64,000 nt of DNA from Zoroaster sp. YZ-2022. Its lineage: Eukaryota > Echinodermata > Asteroidea > Forcipulatida > Zoroasteridae. This document shows positions 11,791 through 24,431 of this stretch, in pieces (positions within the stretch are counted from its first letter, which is position 1; every line of letters starts with the position of its first letter). A program made the translations under genes and the position numbers. The stretch lies in NCBI GenBank assembly GCA_029582265.1, contig CM055817.1:25320971-25384970 (forward strand), given 5' to 3'. The notes under the pieces are model-generated. The model did not search any database. It was not told where the DNA came from and worked only from the letters and a program-made list of their open reading frames with translations.

Positions 11791-12340
11791 ATTTTCCAGT
11801 GATCGGACAAAAGCGTTTGCGGTGCAGATATTTGTATTTTAGAATTTACACTTTCTCAGTGGATCAAAGGCTTATTTCGAAACCATCAAGCCTCTTCATC
11901 CAAAATTCAATTGAAAACTTCTTATTGTCATTCGTCGATGTTATGATCATAACTAATTGGTTTCGCATCACAGAATGCAATTTGTTATGTGATACATATC
12001 GGTGACGAGAGATGATATGGTGCTTTCATTCATTACAACTTTATAACTTGAATAATTTGCTGCACGACGTTGTTTGTTTACTGTTATTTTGATTATATTT
12101 TCTAAGACGCGCAATTTCCAAATGTTGAGTCCAACAATTGCATTTGCGTCAAGAATCAGCGAACAGGATTAACTCAACCATGATAATTTATCTGTTCACA
12201 TTCCTCTTAGCTTATAATGGAAATTGCTGCCGTTTGTTTACATGAAATTAATTGGTTTTTCCCATGTCTACCCTCAAAAGTAATGACAGTAATTTATCAT
12301 CAATTGGTTTTATGAAGCCATCGGTAAAAAAAAGCCTAGC
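11790..12340 (-). repeat. Dispersed repeat family E, copy 1
   Basis: The reverse complement of this stretch is similar to parts of 55010..56510 in intron 3 of gene D. Shared blocks are GTGATGCGAAACCAAT, CGACGAATGACAAT, GAGGCTTGATG and TTCGAAATAAGCCTTTGAT. A further block, GATAAATTACTG, lies near the other end. Confidence 0.6.
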
Positions 12341-12689
12341 GGATCAACTTGAACTGTCAACAAAATCCCAAACTTTATTATTACACTTAACATAAACGTA
12401 ACAGCATACATGTATTTGGCGGCACATCTAGGCTAGTTCATTGTATCTTTTCCTCTACAGATTCATTTCACCAACATATCATTCTTTCAGCAGCAGTGTC
12501 ATTACATTTAATTAGCATATACATTTTATATTGCCAAAGATGGTGTTTCACCGCAAGTCTCTGATATATTGGCGCGAGTTTGTTTGGCAGAAGACTAATT
12601 GGTTTTTGACACAGATTAATTGCTGTTTTAGTCATGGTGTTGCTAATAGTGTATTATGGGACAGATTGTTGCCAGAAATCACACGAATC

Positions 12690-12966
12690 GAGATAAAGGG
12701 AGAGGAGGGCCAAAGAATCACGGTACAGCCAAGCCTTTGACCAAAGCCTGGCCAGGCCCTGAAGCTACCTGGCCTCTAATTGTCTTTGTAGTCTAATCAA
12801 TCCTGTAATACAATGACACCTGCCAATCAACCATAACCTATGGGCTTCTGGAGGGCCTGGCCCTAGCAGCAGCAGACGAAAAACTCATTATATAGGCCAG
12901 TAGGCAGGGGGAATGCGTGGGCCTGGCCGGGCTTCTCAAAACGGCTGCACCCCTGACTTTGGCCCT
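12690..12966. mobile_element. MITE with terminal inverted repeats, copy 1
   Basis: Similar along its length to the cleaner element at 58913..59150. The left end contains GAGGGCCAAAG and GGTACAGCCAAG; the right end contains CTTTGGCCCTTGTCC. Internal blocks CTACCTGGCC, CTGCCAATCAAC and CATTATATAGGCCAGTAGGC are shared. The terminal inverted repeats are less perfect than in the second copy, and I cannot define a target duplication here. Confidence 0.7.
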
Positions 12967-12969
12967 TGT

Positions 12970-13590
12970 CCTGACACAACAAAATAATCCCCCAGCTTGC
13001 TTCATATCAAATTAAATAACCATGTGTCAAGTTTGTTCAGTGTGTTATGCAATATTGAAATAATGAAACGTTTAAAAGTATTCAAGGCAAATGATATTTT
13101 TTATTAAACCTTTAAAACCTTATACTACTCAATTAATTACAAATCTCAAATTCTTATAATTTAATTACCTTTATATAAACCTGGATGTAGGTAAATGTAT
13201 AAATGTATGTACATTTACATCAATGATGCTTTACCTCGTTGTTTTAGCTCGTTCTTTTCTCTGACCTTCACTCTAAGTACTTCGAAAACAATATTATTTT
13301 CAGTTAAACAAATAGTTTGTTTTATAAACGTGGTGCTGTATGCTGGACTTGTATCAGTGACTCCGCTGAGGCATCACTCACTCTACCAGTATTTACAAAA
13401 ACATATTTTGTGCACATGACCAACGTAAAAAGGGCTGTGTCCCAAGTTGTGTGATCCCGCGCTACTGCTATTGCAGGTTGTTTGCATCTGAACCGGGCAG
13501 TCCTGGCCACTCGACAAAATGTGGTTGGGCCTCTGACCTGTGCCCCATAGAGGCAATAAGGATAATTGGCATAAGTGGACCGTCTACCAA
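12970..13590. other. No gene seen
   Basis: No supported gene. AT-rich DNA with short open frames only. Confidence 0.5.
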
Positions 13591-13595
13591 CATGA

Positions 13596-13671
13596 GTGCT
13601 GATTAGCTCAGTTGGTGAAAAACTCGGCCAGTACTCGAGACAGTTTTTGGAAGGTTCGAGTCCAGCATCAA
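13596..13671 (+). repeat. tRNA-like element, probable SINE head
   Basis: A perfect RNA polymerase III box A match (TTAGCTCAGTTGG, 13603..13615) and box B match (GGTTCGAGTCC, 13653..13663) lie at tRNA spacing. The D and anticodon arms do not fold well, and the acceptor ends pair only partly. I therefore call a tRNA-derived repeat and not a working tRNA gene. A tRNAscan run would decide. Confidence 0.5.
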
Positions 13672-14299
13672 CCAAATTGTTCAATTATTGGGTTGTTTTA
13701 AAGGTCTGGTAGACGACATGGAGTAAAGATATTCAGGGCATACATTTCTGCGGGCGAGTATAAACATTGTGGAGTTACACTAGGCGCAAATGGCTGGGCT
13801 CAAAACTACCAATGCTGTGTCTCCCAACAAAATAGTTAGCAGGGTTTTAACACTTACTTTTGCTATACTAGAGAAAAAAAACAGTGGACATAGCTTGGAA
13901 ATTAAATTTGATCAGCACAGCTTCAAATCTTTTATGAAACAGAGGCCTATATGCGGTACCCAACGTATTTATAATTGGGAATGAATGCACGATATCAAAC
14001 TGAACATCGACTTGTTTACGTAATTTGTCTGCACTTTCTATGATGACAGAAATAAAAAGCATTAAAGGGGAATATAAAGAATTTTAATATTGTATACATG
14101 TTTTAACATCTATCAAGCTTCCTGGATAGTTGAAACAAAACGGGAAGTCTATTTTTGACGAAAAGTGAAGATTGAGTATATTGTTTATTTTCTTTTAAAG
14201 TCAAGCTTATCCTTGTCGCACGAGGGCCCAAGAAATCAGTCGTTACCTTCAAAAATGTACTGATTGGTAACTATACACTCGGTTGACAAAACGCAAATA

Positions 14300-15442
<1,143 letters not shown>

Positions 15443-15884
15443 GGGTATTCCGAGACAAAAACACTGCGACAGATCGGACTCTCGATTCAAGCGAAAATAT
15501 TTGTTGTTTTCCGTCAAAGTACGTATAATCATCGCAAAAGAAGTGTACTCCTTGTAGGTTTTACCGCAAGTGAGACTCTACAGGGAGTAGTTTCAACATC
15601 GGCCATTAAAGATCTTGTGGCTTTACTGTTAAAATGGCCTCTTTTGGGTTTCTCCGGATTTCGGAAGACTCTTTACAACGTACGTTACTCGAGTGTATCC
15701 ATAAGTTATGCGGATGAGGACGCGCGTTCCATTTGCGTGGCTAGATCGCTAGAACATCTTGATGGCAACTAAACGCTTCGGTGAACTACTGGGGTGAAAA
15801 ACACATCGCTTTTGCATGTATTTCCCCTGAAACAATACAACTTTCTCCACAATTTTGTAGTGATAATAAATGTGCTATGCAACA

Positions 15885-18800
15885 TCAACTCAACAGTGAA
15901 TCGGCGACGAACTCTCTCAAAGGAAGGATCCATCGCCCGTTCACTGGTCGGTATGCTTGAGCAGGTACCGCCGGATCGTATACCACACTACTCAGAACAA
16001 TAACAAATTCGTGCTGTAAACGGGAGAAAGTGGAGTAAGGACGATAACAGAATTGCAATGGAATGTTTATGTAAAAGAACGAAGCCAGAGAGACAGAGGG
16101 TACAGAAGGAGAATGATTAGCATATGGCGGGATAAAGGCATGTTTGAAATAGAAAGACGGCGGCTTGCCGACCAAGGTAAAAACAAATCAAACATAATCA
16201 GTGGCTAACGAAAGTTGAGATTGGAAGAGATGAGAGAATAATATCACGGACAGAGGCTGAGGATGATGCTGACTGAAGTGCAGGGAGAGGAACTGGACAA
16301 CGTGGTCGCTGGTGAGCTGGCAAGTTCCCAGAGTGCGGATGAGGTCAGTGGAGGAGTGAAGAGGAACAGAAGGGCTTGACGGAAGAAGAGCTAGAGATTA
16401 GGAAGAGGATTGAAAAGGTAATGGTATCATTAAAGGGTTGGGTAGAGTGGAGTATTCCTGCGACGCCCATTGCGCCAGGTCCCAAGGAAAAAGCTGAACA
16501 AATGTGTCAGCTATGGTGAAAATCAAAGTCCTTGGGACGGTAAGTACACTACTAATCACCTAGAAATTAACGATCTTGTCTTTGCAAGGTGCGGTTGTAG
16601 TAGCGAGAGAGAGATCAGGGGGTAAATCTTCACATTCCACAATCACGACATAAAGATAATAAGCACCTTGGTGGAAACGCGGACTTGGAGGGGCCGTTAA
16701 CGATTTGCAAAAGATCTCAGTAGAATAGAGCAAATGGATAGAGGTGCAATGAAAAGATTCAGATATGAGGAACGAATTAATAAAGAAGTATCAAGTAAAG
16801 GAAGGGGGATGAGTGTAGTTAAGGAGGGAAATAAGCAGCAAATTTAAGGCAGTTAAAGGCGAAGCTGCCGAAAGTAAGAGGTACGATGACAGAGGTCAAA
16901 GCAGTTTCGTCAAAATCGCCTAATCTTCAATTTTACAAATCAACAACGTGTTATTTCAAAGAAATGGACGAAATGTGACAACTCTAGAGTGGAAACCCAG
17001 CAGCCAGCCGGCAAGGAATTTTTAGGGTGGCCTTTGGGATCAGCCTGGTGATCATAACAGAACAAGCAGAATGGTTAGGCCCGACGTGAAAGACAATTGA
17101 GAATGTGTACAACAACAAAGAGGATTTCAGATTGATGTGAGCAAGGTGAAGAAACAGTTGAGAAAGTGCCGAATTGGAGAAAGCCTCGGGACCCAGACCA
17201 AGTGCACGGATACTGGCTAAGAACTTCAGTAGTCTTCACGAAGAATAGCCCAGCAGCTGCAACGTAATGCTTAATGCTAACGGCAACGTTCCGACGTGGA
17301 CGACGCTGAAGCAGGGCCGGTTCTCATCATGAGGACATTAGAAGGGTAACGTTGCAAGTAACTTATCGATTCATACATTACTACCATGATGTATAAACTT
17401 CCGGCCGGTATCATTACAGAAGAAGATCTGTATAGCCACATAAGAAGATCAGCAGTTATTTTCAGATGAGCAGAAAGGTTGCAAGAAGCGGTCCAAGAGG
17501 AACGAAAGACCAACTCATCCATTGATAAGACGGTGCTAAAGGACTGTAGGAACAGGAAGCTAATCTGGCCATGGCATGGATAGATTACAAGAAGAGCATA
17601 CGACGTGGTATCACGCTCGTGGATTATGCAGATATGTTTGGATATGATAGGGGCGCTGATGCGGTGAAATGTCTTCTAGGTGAGAGCATGAAGACATGGA
17701 GAACAAATCGACGGCTAGTGATGAAATGTCTTGGTAAGGTAAACATCCAGACGAGGTATTTTCAGGGTGATTCTCTGTCTCCACTGTTGTTTGTTTTGGC
17801 ATGTTCCCTTTGACGATGATTTGCGGAAGGTTAGTGCAGGGATACGAGATGACGAAGGATGGTGCAAGATTAATCATCTTCTCTTCATGGACGTACGAAG
17901 TTGTTTGCAAAGAACGGAGAAACGATTGATTCCTTGGTGCGGACTGTGCAGCGGATCTTCAGCGATGACATCGGCATGGGGTTGGTCTGGAGAAATGTGC
18001 TGCGATGAACATGAAGAAATTGAAAGGGTACATTCGGATGGAATTGCTTTTACCAGATGGCACAGAATTGAGGCGCAAATTGAGGGCGTTGGGTGAAGAA
18101 GAAAGTTATAAATATCTTGGGTGCTAGAAGCAGATCATGTACTGCACGAGGAATCGAAAGGGGAACTTAAGAAAAGAGTATATAAGACAGGTGAAGAAGT
18201 GTTTTGAAGTCAAGCGCTGAATGGAGGCCTGATGATAAAGGCGATCAACACTTAGGCAGTGTCACTAATGAGATACAGTGCGGGAATTGTCAGGTGGACT
18301 AGGCGACTAAGGCAGATCTAGGAGTATGTTGCTGACAGGAAAACGAGGGAAAAGTGACAATATACGGTATGTTACATCCACGGTCAGGTCGAATGTCAGC
18401 GAACTCTACTCTATCTACCGAGGGTCCCAGAGGGCGGAAGAGGGTTACTGCGTATCAGACAGTGTTAACATCGAGAAGGAGCTTGCAGTGTCATGTAAGA
18501 AGTACTCGGGAAAAGTTGTTGAAGGTTGCGAGAAATACATGAAGGCAGACAATTAGGTCAAAGGGTATAAGAATCCAAGAATCAAAAGAGAAGAAGAACA
18601 CGAGATTGGCAGGAAAAACCACTTCACGGCCGATTCCTGAGATGTACTGAAGAAAGTGGCAGTAGCAAGACTTGGGAATGGTTGAGGAGAGAGAACTAAA
18701 AGAAACTGACTGAGGGTCCTGATTACTGCAGCGCAAGAAAGACCAGTCTCTGCCGACGAATGTGATAGAGGCAGGATCGAGAAGTCAGATGTCTCTCAGA

Positions 18801-19494
18801 TCATGTTGCAGAATCTGTATTGCAGAATGTGCAATGCGGCGGAGACTGTATTTCCACTGATTTCAGCGAATGCAGAGTAATGCAAGTGCATGCTATCGAA
18901 CCAGTACAAAACGCAGACCACGACAAGTTGTGGCCAAGGTGATCCATTGGGATCTGCAATAGCAAGAAAGTGCAGGTCGGAATTGCAATCGAAGTGGTAC
19001 GACCATGTGTGCGGAAAAAGGTTGAAGAAAACGGATCATGTCAAGAATTCTCTGGGACTTCAACATCCAGATTGGTCGCGTATACAACATAGACGGCCGG
19101 ATATTGTTGTCTTGGATAAGCATGCAAAGATGTGTGTCATCTTATTGATATGGCTGTGCGGGTGATAGTAGAGTAGCTTCCGAGGAGAAGGAAAGAGGTA
19201 CAGAAATACTCAGGTTGCTTGAGAAGAACTCCGCAAACTGTGGCAAGTCAGGTCAAGGTTATTCCTGTGGTGAGTGAGGAGCACTGGGTACAATCCCGAA
19301 GGCGTTGAGAAACATCTCAAGGAGATAGGAACATCTGGATTGAAAGGGAATTACTACAGAAGGCAGCACTCTTAGGGACAGCAAGGATTCTGCGGAAGAC
19401 ACTCGAGATCTAAGGCTACGGGACGTAGCTTGACTCGAGGTGTAACCGGCAGAAAGGAAAACAAGATCTTTCTTTTCATGCTGTGCTAACGCGA
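15885..19494 (+). mobile_element. Decayed non-LTR retrotransposon with restriction-like endonuclease (R2-like)
   Basis: Many frameshifts and stops interrupt a single long coding region, but blocks can be read in order. A Myb-like DNA-binding stretch lies at about 16020..16190 (RKWSK, then AMEC, then a MISIWRDKGMFEIERRRLAD-like block). Reverse transcriptase blocks lie at about 17170..17900 (KPRDPDQVHGYW, AWIDYKK, FQGDSLSPLLFVLA, INHLLFMD). A thumb-like region lies at about 18030..18560. A PD-(D/E)XK restriction-like endonuclease trace lies at about 19085..19150 (RPDIVVLDKHAKMC). The C-terminal end is followed directly by an (AAT)n tail. This order is typical of restriction-like-endonuclease non-LTR elements annotated as R2-like. 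It is dead in its present form. The exact clade is my inference. Confidence 0.8.

Positions 19495-19527
<33 letters not shown>
19495..19527 (+). repeat. (AAT)n tail of the retrotransposon
   Basis: About eleven AAT units directly after the coding end of the decayed element, as expected for the 3' tail of a non-LTR retrotransposon. Confidence 0.85.
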
Positions 19528-19649
19528 TAGATTAACAAAGCGCCCACGCTACACCAACCGCAAAGTGCTGCGTCATAAACAAAAAGTCAAAGTCCATCAA
19601 AACAATTTAAAAGAGTGAATCAGCTGCAAGTCATTAATTGAATACCCAA

Positions 19650-20305
19650 CAAGACATTTGGACCTAAAAAATAATTATGCAAAAGGATCATCATGAGGAT
19701 AATTGAAAAATCCACTATAAACCGTATTAATTTGATCTGTCTCATTTCTTTTGGGTCAGAAACTCCAAAGGGTTGATTCTTCATCGGACCTAAAAAATAA
19801 TTATGCAAGGTCATCATAATGATAATTGCAATCCCACTATAAACCGTATTAACTTCTCACAACACACTTGGCTGTTGAGGGCATATGTTTTAAATCTCTG
19901 TTCATCACTATATGGGCCTATGGCAGCGACTTTGTGTTGCGGTGCTGACGTGTTTGTGTGTTGATGTGTATTAATGTTCACCAATATCTCCAAGCGATCA
20001 TTGGTTTTGCAGAAGAACACGCCGCGTAATCACTAACTTTCATTGGACGCCGTAGGTACTGTGAAGACACTGGGTGAAATTTCAAGAACTAGATGCTTAC
20101 AAATTACAAACAAAGAATAACTTACCGAAATAACTACTCAATCGTCTGAAAATGTTTAATCTTAAATGTTGGTACATTTTCAATTTGATAAAACAAGATC
20201 ATCATAATGATAATTGTAATCCCACTATAAATGCTATTTATTTGGTCTGTCTCATTGCTTTGGGTCAGAAACTCCGAGGGTTGATTCTTCATCGAACCCT
20301 AGGAC
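19650..20305 (+). repeat. Local triplicated segment
   Basis: A unit with ATCATCATAATGATAATTG, CCACTATAAACCGTATTAA, GTCTGTCTCATT, GGGTCAGAAACTCC and GGTTGATTCTTCATCG occurs at about 19680..19787, partly at 19800..19855, and again at 20190..20300. The first two are adjacent. No gene is visible. Confidence 0.75.
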
Positions 20306-20398
20306 CAATGGATCATGACGTCACAAGGTCGATACGTGCTAATGTCGGTAGCGAGGGAGTATGAGGCCATTGAGTGAGTGATCAGGCTTTGAGCGAAG

Positions 20399-20610
20399 AT
20401 GGTTCCCGCTCCAGACGTAGTTGGCCACGCATGTGCAATGTATGCACCTGTTGAGTCATATCTGGTTATTGGAAATTTCAGTGGGAAATGCATCTCTGAC
20501 CCGGGTAGATGTGAGTTTCAGAGTGTGACGTGGTCTCTTTTGGCTGAAGATCAACATGTCATCAGTATTCACTGGTACAACAGCAGGGTATTTCCTAAAA
20601 GCTCTGGGGA
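20399..20610 (+). other. Doubtful exon-like open frame
   Basis: The frame encodes a stretch with a GKCISDPGRCE motif followed by TWSLLAEDQHVISIHW. This loosely resembles the start of a concanavalin-like or laminin-G-like fold in extracellular proteins (C-x-DP-x-C then T-W-S). A possible donor GG|GTATTT lies near 20588. I see no convincing acceptor or partner exons, so this may be a relic or chance. Confidence 0.2.
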
Positions 20611-20639
20611 CAGACACACATAGGCAGGGGTGTTGCCTT

Positions 20640-21709
20640 TTGTATAAAGATAACATGTTCTGGTACGATATGCGCACCGAAATAAAACATACAACTCATA
20701 AATACTTAGCTTTTCTCTAAAGATACCGACAAACCGAGATGGTTTCATTTGACCTTGTAACGATTGAATGCCCAGTGGCACTACACGTTATTTTGTCAAT
20801 GATCTTTTAATTGTGAAAACGCCGATGGGTGAAAACCCATTAACCTAAGTCCTGGAACGATTCAGAATGATTTCACTAAAAACTGTACATAGGCATGGCT
20901 AATACCTTAAACTGCAAAACAATGATTTCACGTGAAAGTATACTAATAAGGGGATTAATTATACCTAGTGAGTATGGTGGGGGCTGCTGCGTATAGCGAT
21001 CTGATGGTGTTTGACGGTCTCCTGAATGACAAAACAAATACTCAATTATTCATCAAGGGATTTCTGGATACAAAACTGAATTTGGAGACTTTGGGGTTAT
21101 TCTCATAATATAAAGTGCCACTATTCATCATAATACCATCATCAACCATAATGGTCAGGTAGAACCAATCGTACGTTTGTACAGGAAAACAACAATACTA
21201 ATTGTTATTTTACTTTAAATATAAGATAAAAGTTATGTGTGTGGGAGTTAATCAGTAATATTTAATTAATGTATTTGTAACATTTGCACTATTTATTTGC
21301 ACAACCATTTGTTTACGGGTCCTTTAGTTTGTTCCCATCTTCTGTTTCACACCACTCTATGCACTAAGACCTCTATCTATGAAAAGCAAATCAATTTCCC
21401 GAGTCTATGGAAATCCGTTTCATAAATAATACATGCTCAGCGTCCGTAAAAAACTTTTCCTGGGTAATAGTGCACGCTTCAACCAGATATGACGATTCGC
21501 ACTTGAGTGAGAACTGACCTCTGTTATACTGACTGGATAGGGGTTGACCCATTGGTATCTAGTACATTGGGTACGCAACCGTGGCACCATTTGCCACTCT
21601 ACATACACAAAGGAACTACAAAAGGAATGCATAAATAGAAAGGCGTGCAATATTAGTGGTTTATGAAGGTGGTAGCTATGACATCCAGTTTTGAGTGGAC
21701 CCCTATCCA
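20640..21709. other. No gene seen, up to scaffold gap
   Basis: No supported gene. The minus-strand frame that crosses the gap is open only because N codons cannot be stops. A 10-bp inverted pair GGATAGGGGT/ACCCCTATCC lies at about 21532 and 21698, the second next to the gap. Confidence 0.5.
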
Positions 21710-22209
21710 NNNNNNNNNNNNNNNNNNNNNNNNNNNNNNNNNNNNNNNNNNNNNNNNNNNNNNNNNNNNNNNNNNNNNNNNNNNNNNNNNNNNNNNNNNN
21801 NNNNNNNNNNNNNNNNNNNNNNNNNNNNNNNNNNNNNNNNNNNNNNNNNNNNNNNNNNNNNNNNNNNNNNNNNNNNNNNNNNNNNNNNNNNNNNNNNNNN
21901 NNNNNNNNNNNNNNNNNNNNNNNNNNNNNNNNNNNNNNNNNNNNNNNNNNNNNNNNNNNNNNNNNNNNNNNNNNNNNNNNNNNNNNNNNNNNNNNNNNNN
22001 NNNNNNNNNNNNNNNNNNNNNNNNNNNNNNNNNNNNNNNNNNNNNNNNNNNNNNNNNNNNNNNNNNNNNNNNNNNNNNNNNNNNNNNNNNNNNNNNNNNN
22101 NNNNNNNNNNNNNNNNNNNNNNNNNNNNNNNNNNNNNNNNNNNNNNNNNNNNNNNNNNNNNNNNNNNNNNNNNNNNNNNNNNNNNNNNNNNNNNNNNNNN
22201 NNNNNNNNN
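21710..22209. other. Scaffold gap, exactly 500 N
   Basis: A run of exactly 500 N, so the true size is unknown. Gene A runs into it, and the expected last coding exon of A (the short DDE-stop exon of its paralogues) must lie in or beyond the gap. Confidence 0.99.
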
Positions 22210-22231
22210 TACGAACAATTGCACAAAATAC

Positions 22232-24431
22232 CTATAAAGTATATGAACAATCCATTGTTCGGTGATGGCAATTGGATTCCCGCATCAAATAGAAGATCCA
22301 CTCCAAATACATTATCTGGACCATAAGGGCCGCCGTAACACATACCATAACCCAGGCTTAATGATGTGTACCATTCACAGTTATTATCATCCAACTGTAG
22401 AGACTTAACGCCATGCTCATCGCGGTATTGGAATGAGTCCTGATCTTCTTTTGGACTCTGACCTGAAAAGAGAAATGCAAGAACTTTAATACGATTCTCT
22501 ATTGTATTTATAAAATAGGATAATAGGGCCAATGCAAATGTTTCTACGAGCTACGGACGCCTCATGACGAACATTTTGTTTCAAATTTAAATGTATTTGT
22601 AATAAAACAATAGTGACTTTCAATTTGTTATTGTCAATAAAATATACAAATGGGGTTTGTATGTATTACAAAATACAATGGAATGATATACAGTTTGTCT
22701 ACTCTGAAAAGAAAAAAGGGGGTTATAGGAGACATTTTTTTATGACAGTCCCCTCCTCCATAAATATTTGGGTCAGGACATGTCAACCGTCCACAAGGGA
22801 TCGTCGCCAATGCCTACCAGTATCCGTGCGGTTGGTTGCGTGCAGAATGACAACCAACCATCCAGCTATTAGATACAGCCATACACACAGTCTGAGTTAT
22901 CGATTATAAGTTTAATCTATACCTACCAATGACAGTTTTAGGGTTCCACGCATTTCCATCCAATATCTGTACCTCTATGTGATCGTGGAAAGCCTCCCAT
23001 ACAGAGTGAGAGACATTGTTGTTAGGATCAAATGTCCACCTTTAAGACAAAACAGTTTTAATTCTGGAACTAAATAAAACTTGATATGTTTTCACAGATT
23101 ATTATTGTTAATTGTTTTTGTTTTATTTTATTTTGTTGTCACGCAGTCATAATTAGTATATGTACAACAAGCTAAGTTACCCGATCATGATCGGGTTTTT
23201 GATAGCAGTAATGTGAGGTTTGTCAGAATGATTTGGGGAAAATTTGGTTTGGGGAAAATGACATATTTTCCTGAAATGGAGAGGGCACGTAATCGCACTT
23301 CAGGGCACTTAAATTAACTATGACATTCGAATCCATGGCTGCGCTAGTGCCACAACATTGCCGTACTCAATTCATCCGAATTTGACACGATATGAGCCCG
23401 TTTGAAACGGGCCTGGCATGTCAGTTGTAATGAAATACTAATTACATTACATCTAGCCATGATGGATAAAATGATATTGAAATGTTTTCCATCTTTGAAA
23501 TTACAAAATATTTCATCAATCAGTTTACCTGTATACCGTTCCTGCAGAGTCTCTCGCCAGTATCTCAGCACCTTTTTCTTGAAGAAAATCCGGCAGACGA
23601 CTAAAACAGTAGTCGGAGTTCACATCACAGTCTCCATAATTATCTGAAAAAATTGTATAAAAGGAACGAACTTTAATAAGCCACTTCGTGAACATTTTCA
23701 GTTAACATACTTAATAAGTTTACAGTAGATTTGATCCCCGTGCATGACCTGTTGAGGGCGCACAATTCTTAATTTCGAAAGGTTCCCTTATAGCGTACGT
23801 GCAAAAACAGAATATATGGGCAACAGTTTTTTATTTTTATTTTTTATTTTATTTTTTTAAATTTATTTAATGTAATGTTTTATTATTCTTTTCCCCACAA
23901 AATCTTTTTAAAATGATTTACAAAAGGACCATTGTATTAAAAAAATTAATTAGCCGTATTTAATTGTTCTATGGCATAAGTTTGAAACATGTACTTTCAC
24001 ACATACACACAATGTATAAATATACTGCATTATTAATTATAGATTGATGAAATGCTTGCGTCGTGGGATAAACAATTTATACGATTTTGCCCATACACTG
24101 ACGTATGTATGAAGCGCTGTATAGTCAGTGCTTACTGCGTGTCTGTGAAAATAATCGTATACAAATAATAACTTAACTGTTGATTTTCTGGTAACTTACT
24201 TTTAAATTGTCCGCTCGTGAAAATGGTGAGGATATTTTCAGCACCGTTTAGCGGTACTTTATTGTAGTAATAGTGGAATCCTTGCTGATATTATGATCAT
24301 TTGCCATAAAGAGCTTCCATGTATATATTTACCTTGCAGTACATCGGTAACTGATGTTGGCCATCCGCTGTTTGCCTTGTACCACCAGAACAGTCTCCAT
24401 CTAGCACCGTCTTCGTTAATCACAGGGTAGA
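22232..24431 (-). CDS. Gene A exons 4-7: Trp-rich C-terminal module
   Basis: Four exons (24333..24431, 23529..23643, 22927..23039, 22232..22462) encode blocks ARWRLFWWYKA, CFSRLPDFLQEKGAEILA, WTFDPNNNVSHSVWEAF and DNVFGVDLLFD. All are in frame with GT-AG junctions. Exon sizes and splice phases equal those of gene D, and flanking intron sequence is also conserved. Differences from D include SGWPTSV against TSWPTV and GYGMCYGG against GHGMCVDD. Confidence 0.85.

Noticed and set aside
13596..13671. A functional tRNA gene
   Set aside because: Boxes A and B are good, but the D arm, anticodon arm and acceptor stem do not form a normal cloverleaf.
21420..22532. 370-codon minus-strand frame across the first gap
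   Set aside because: N codons hide stops. Only the part from 22232 to 22462 belongs to a gene (gene A exon 7); the rest is intron or unrelated DNA.
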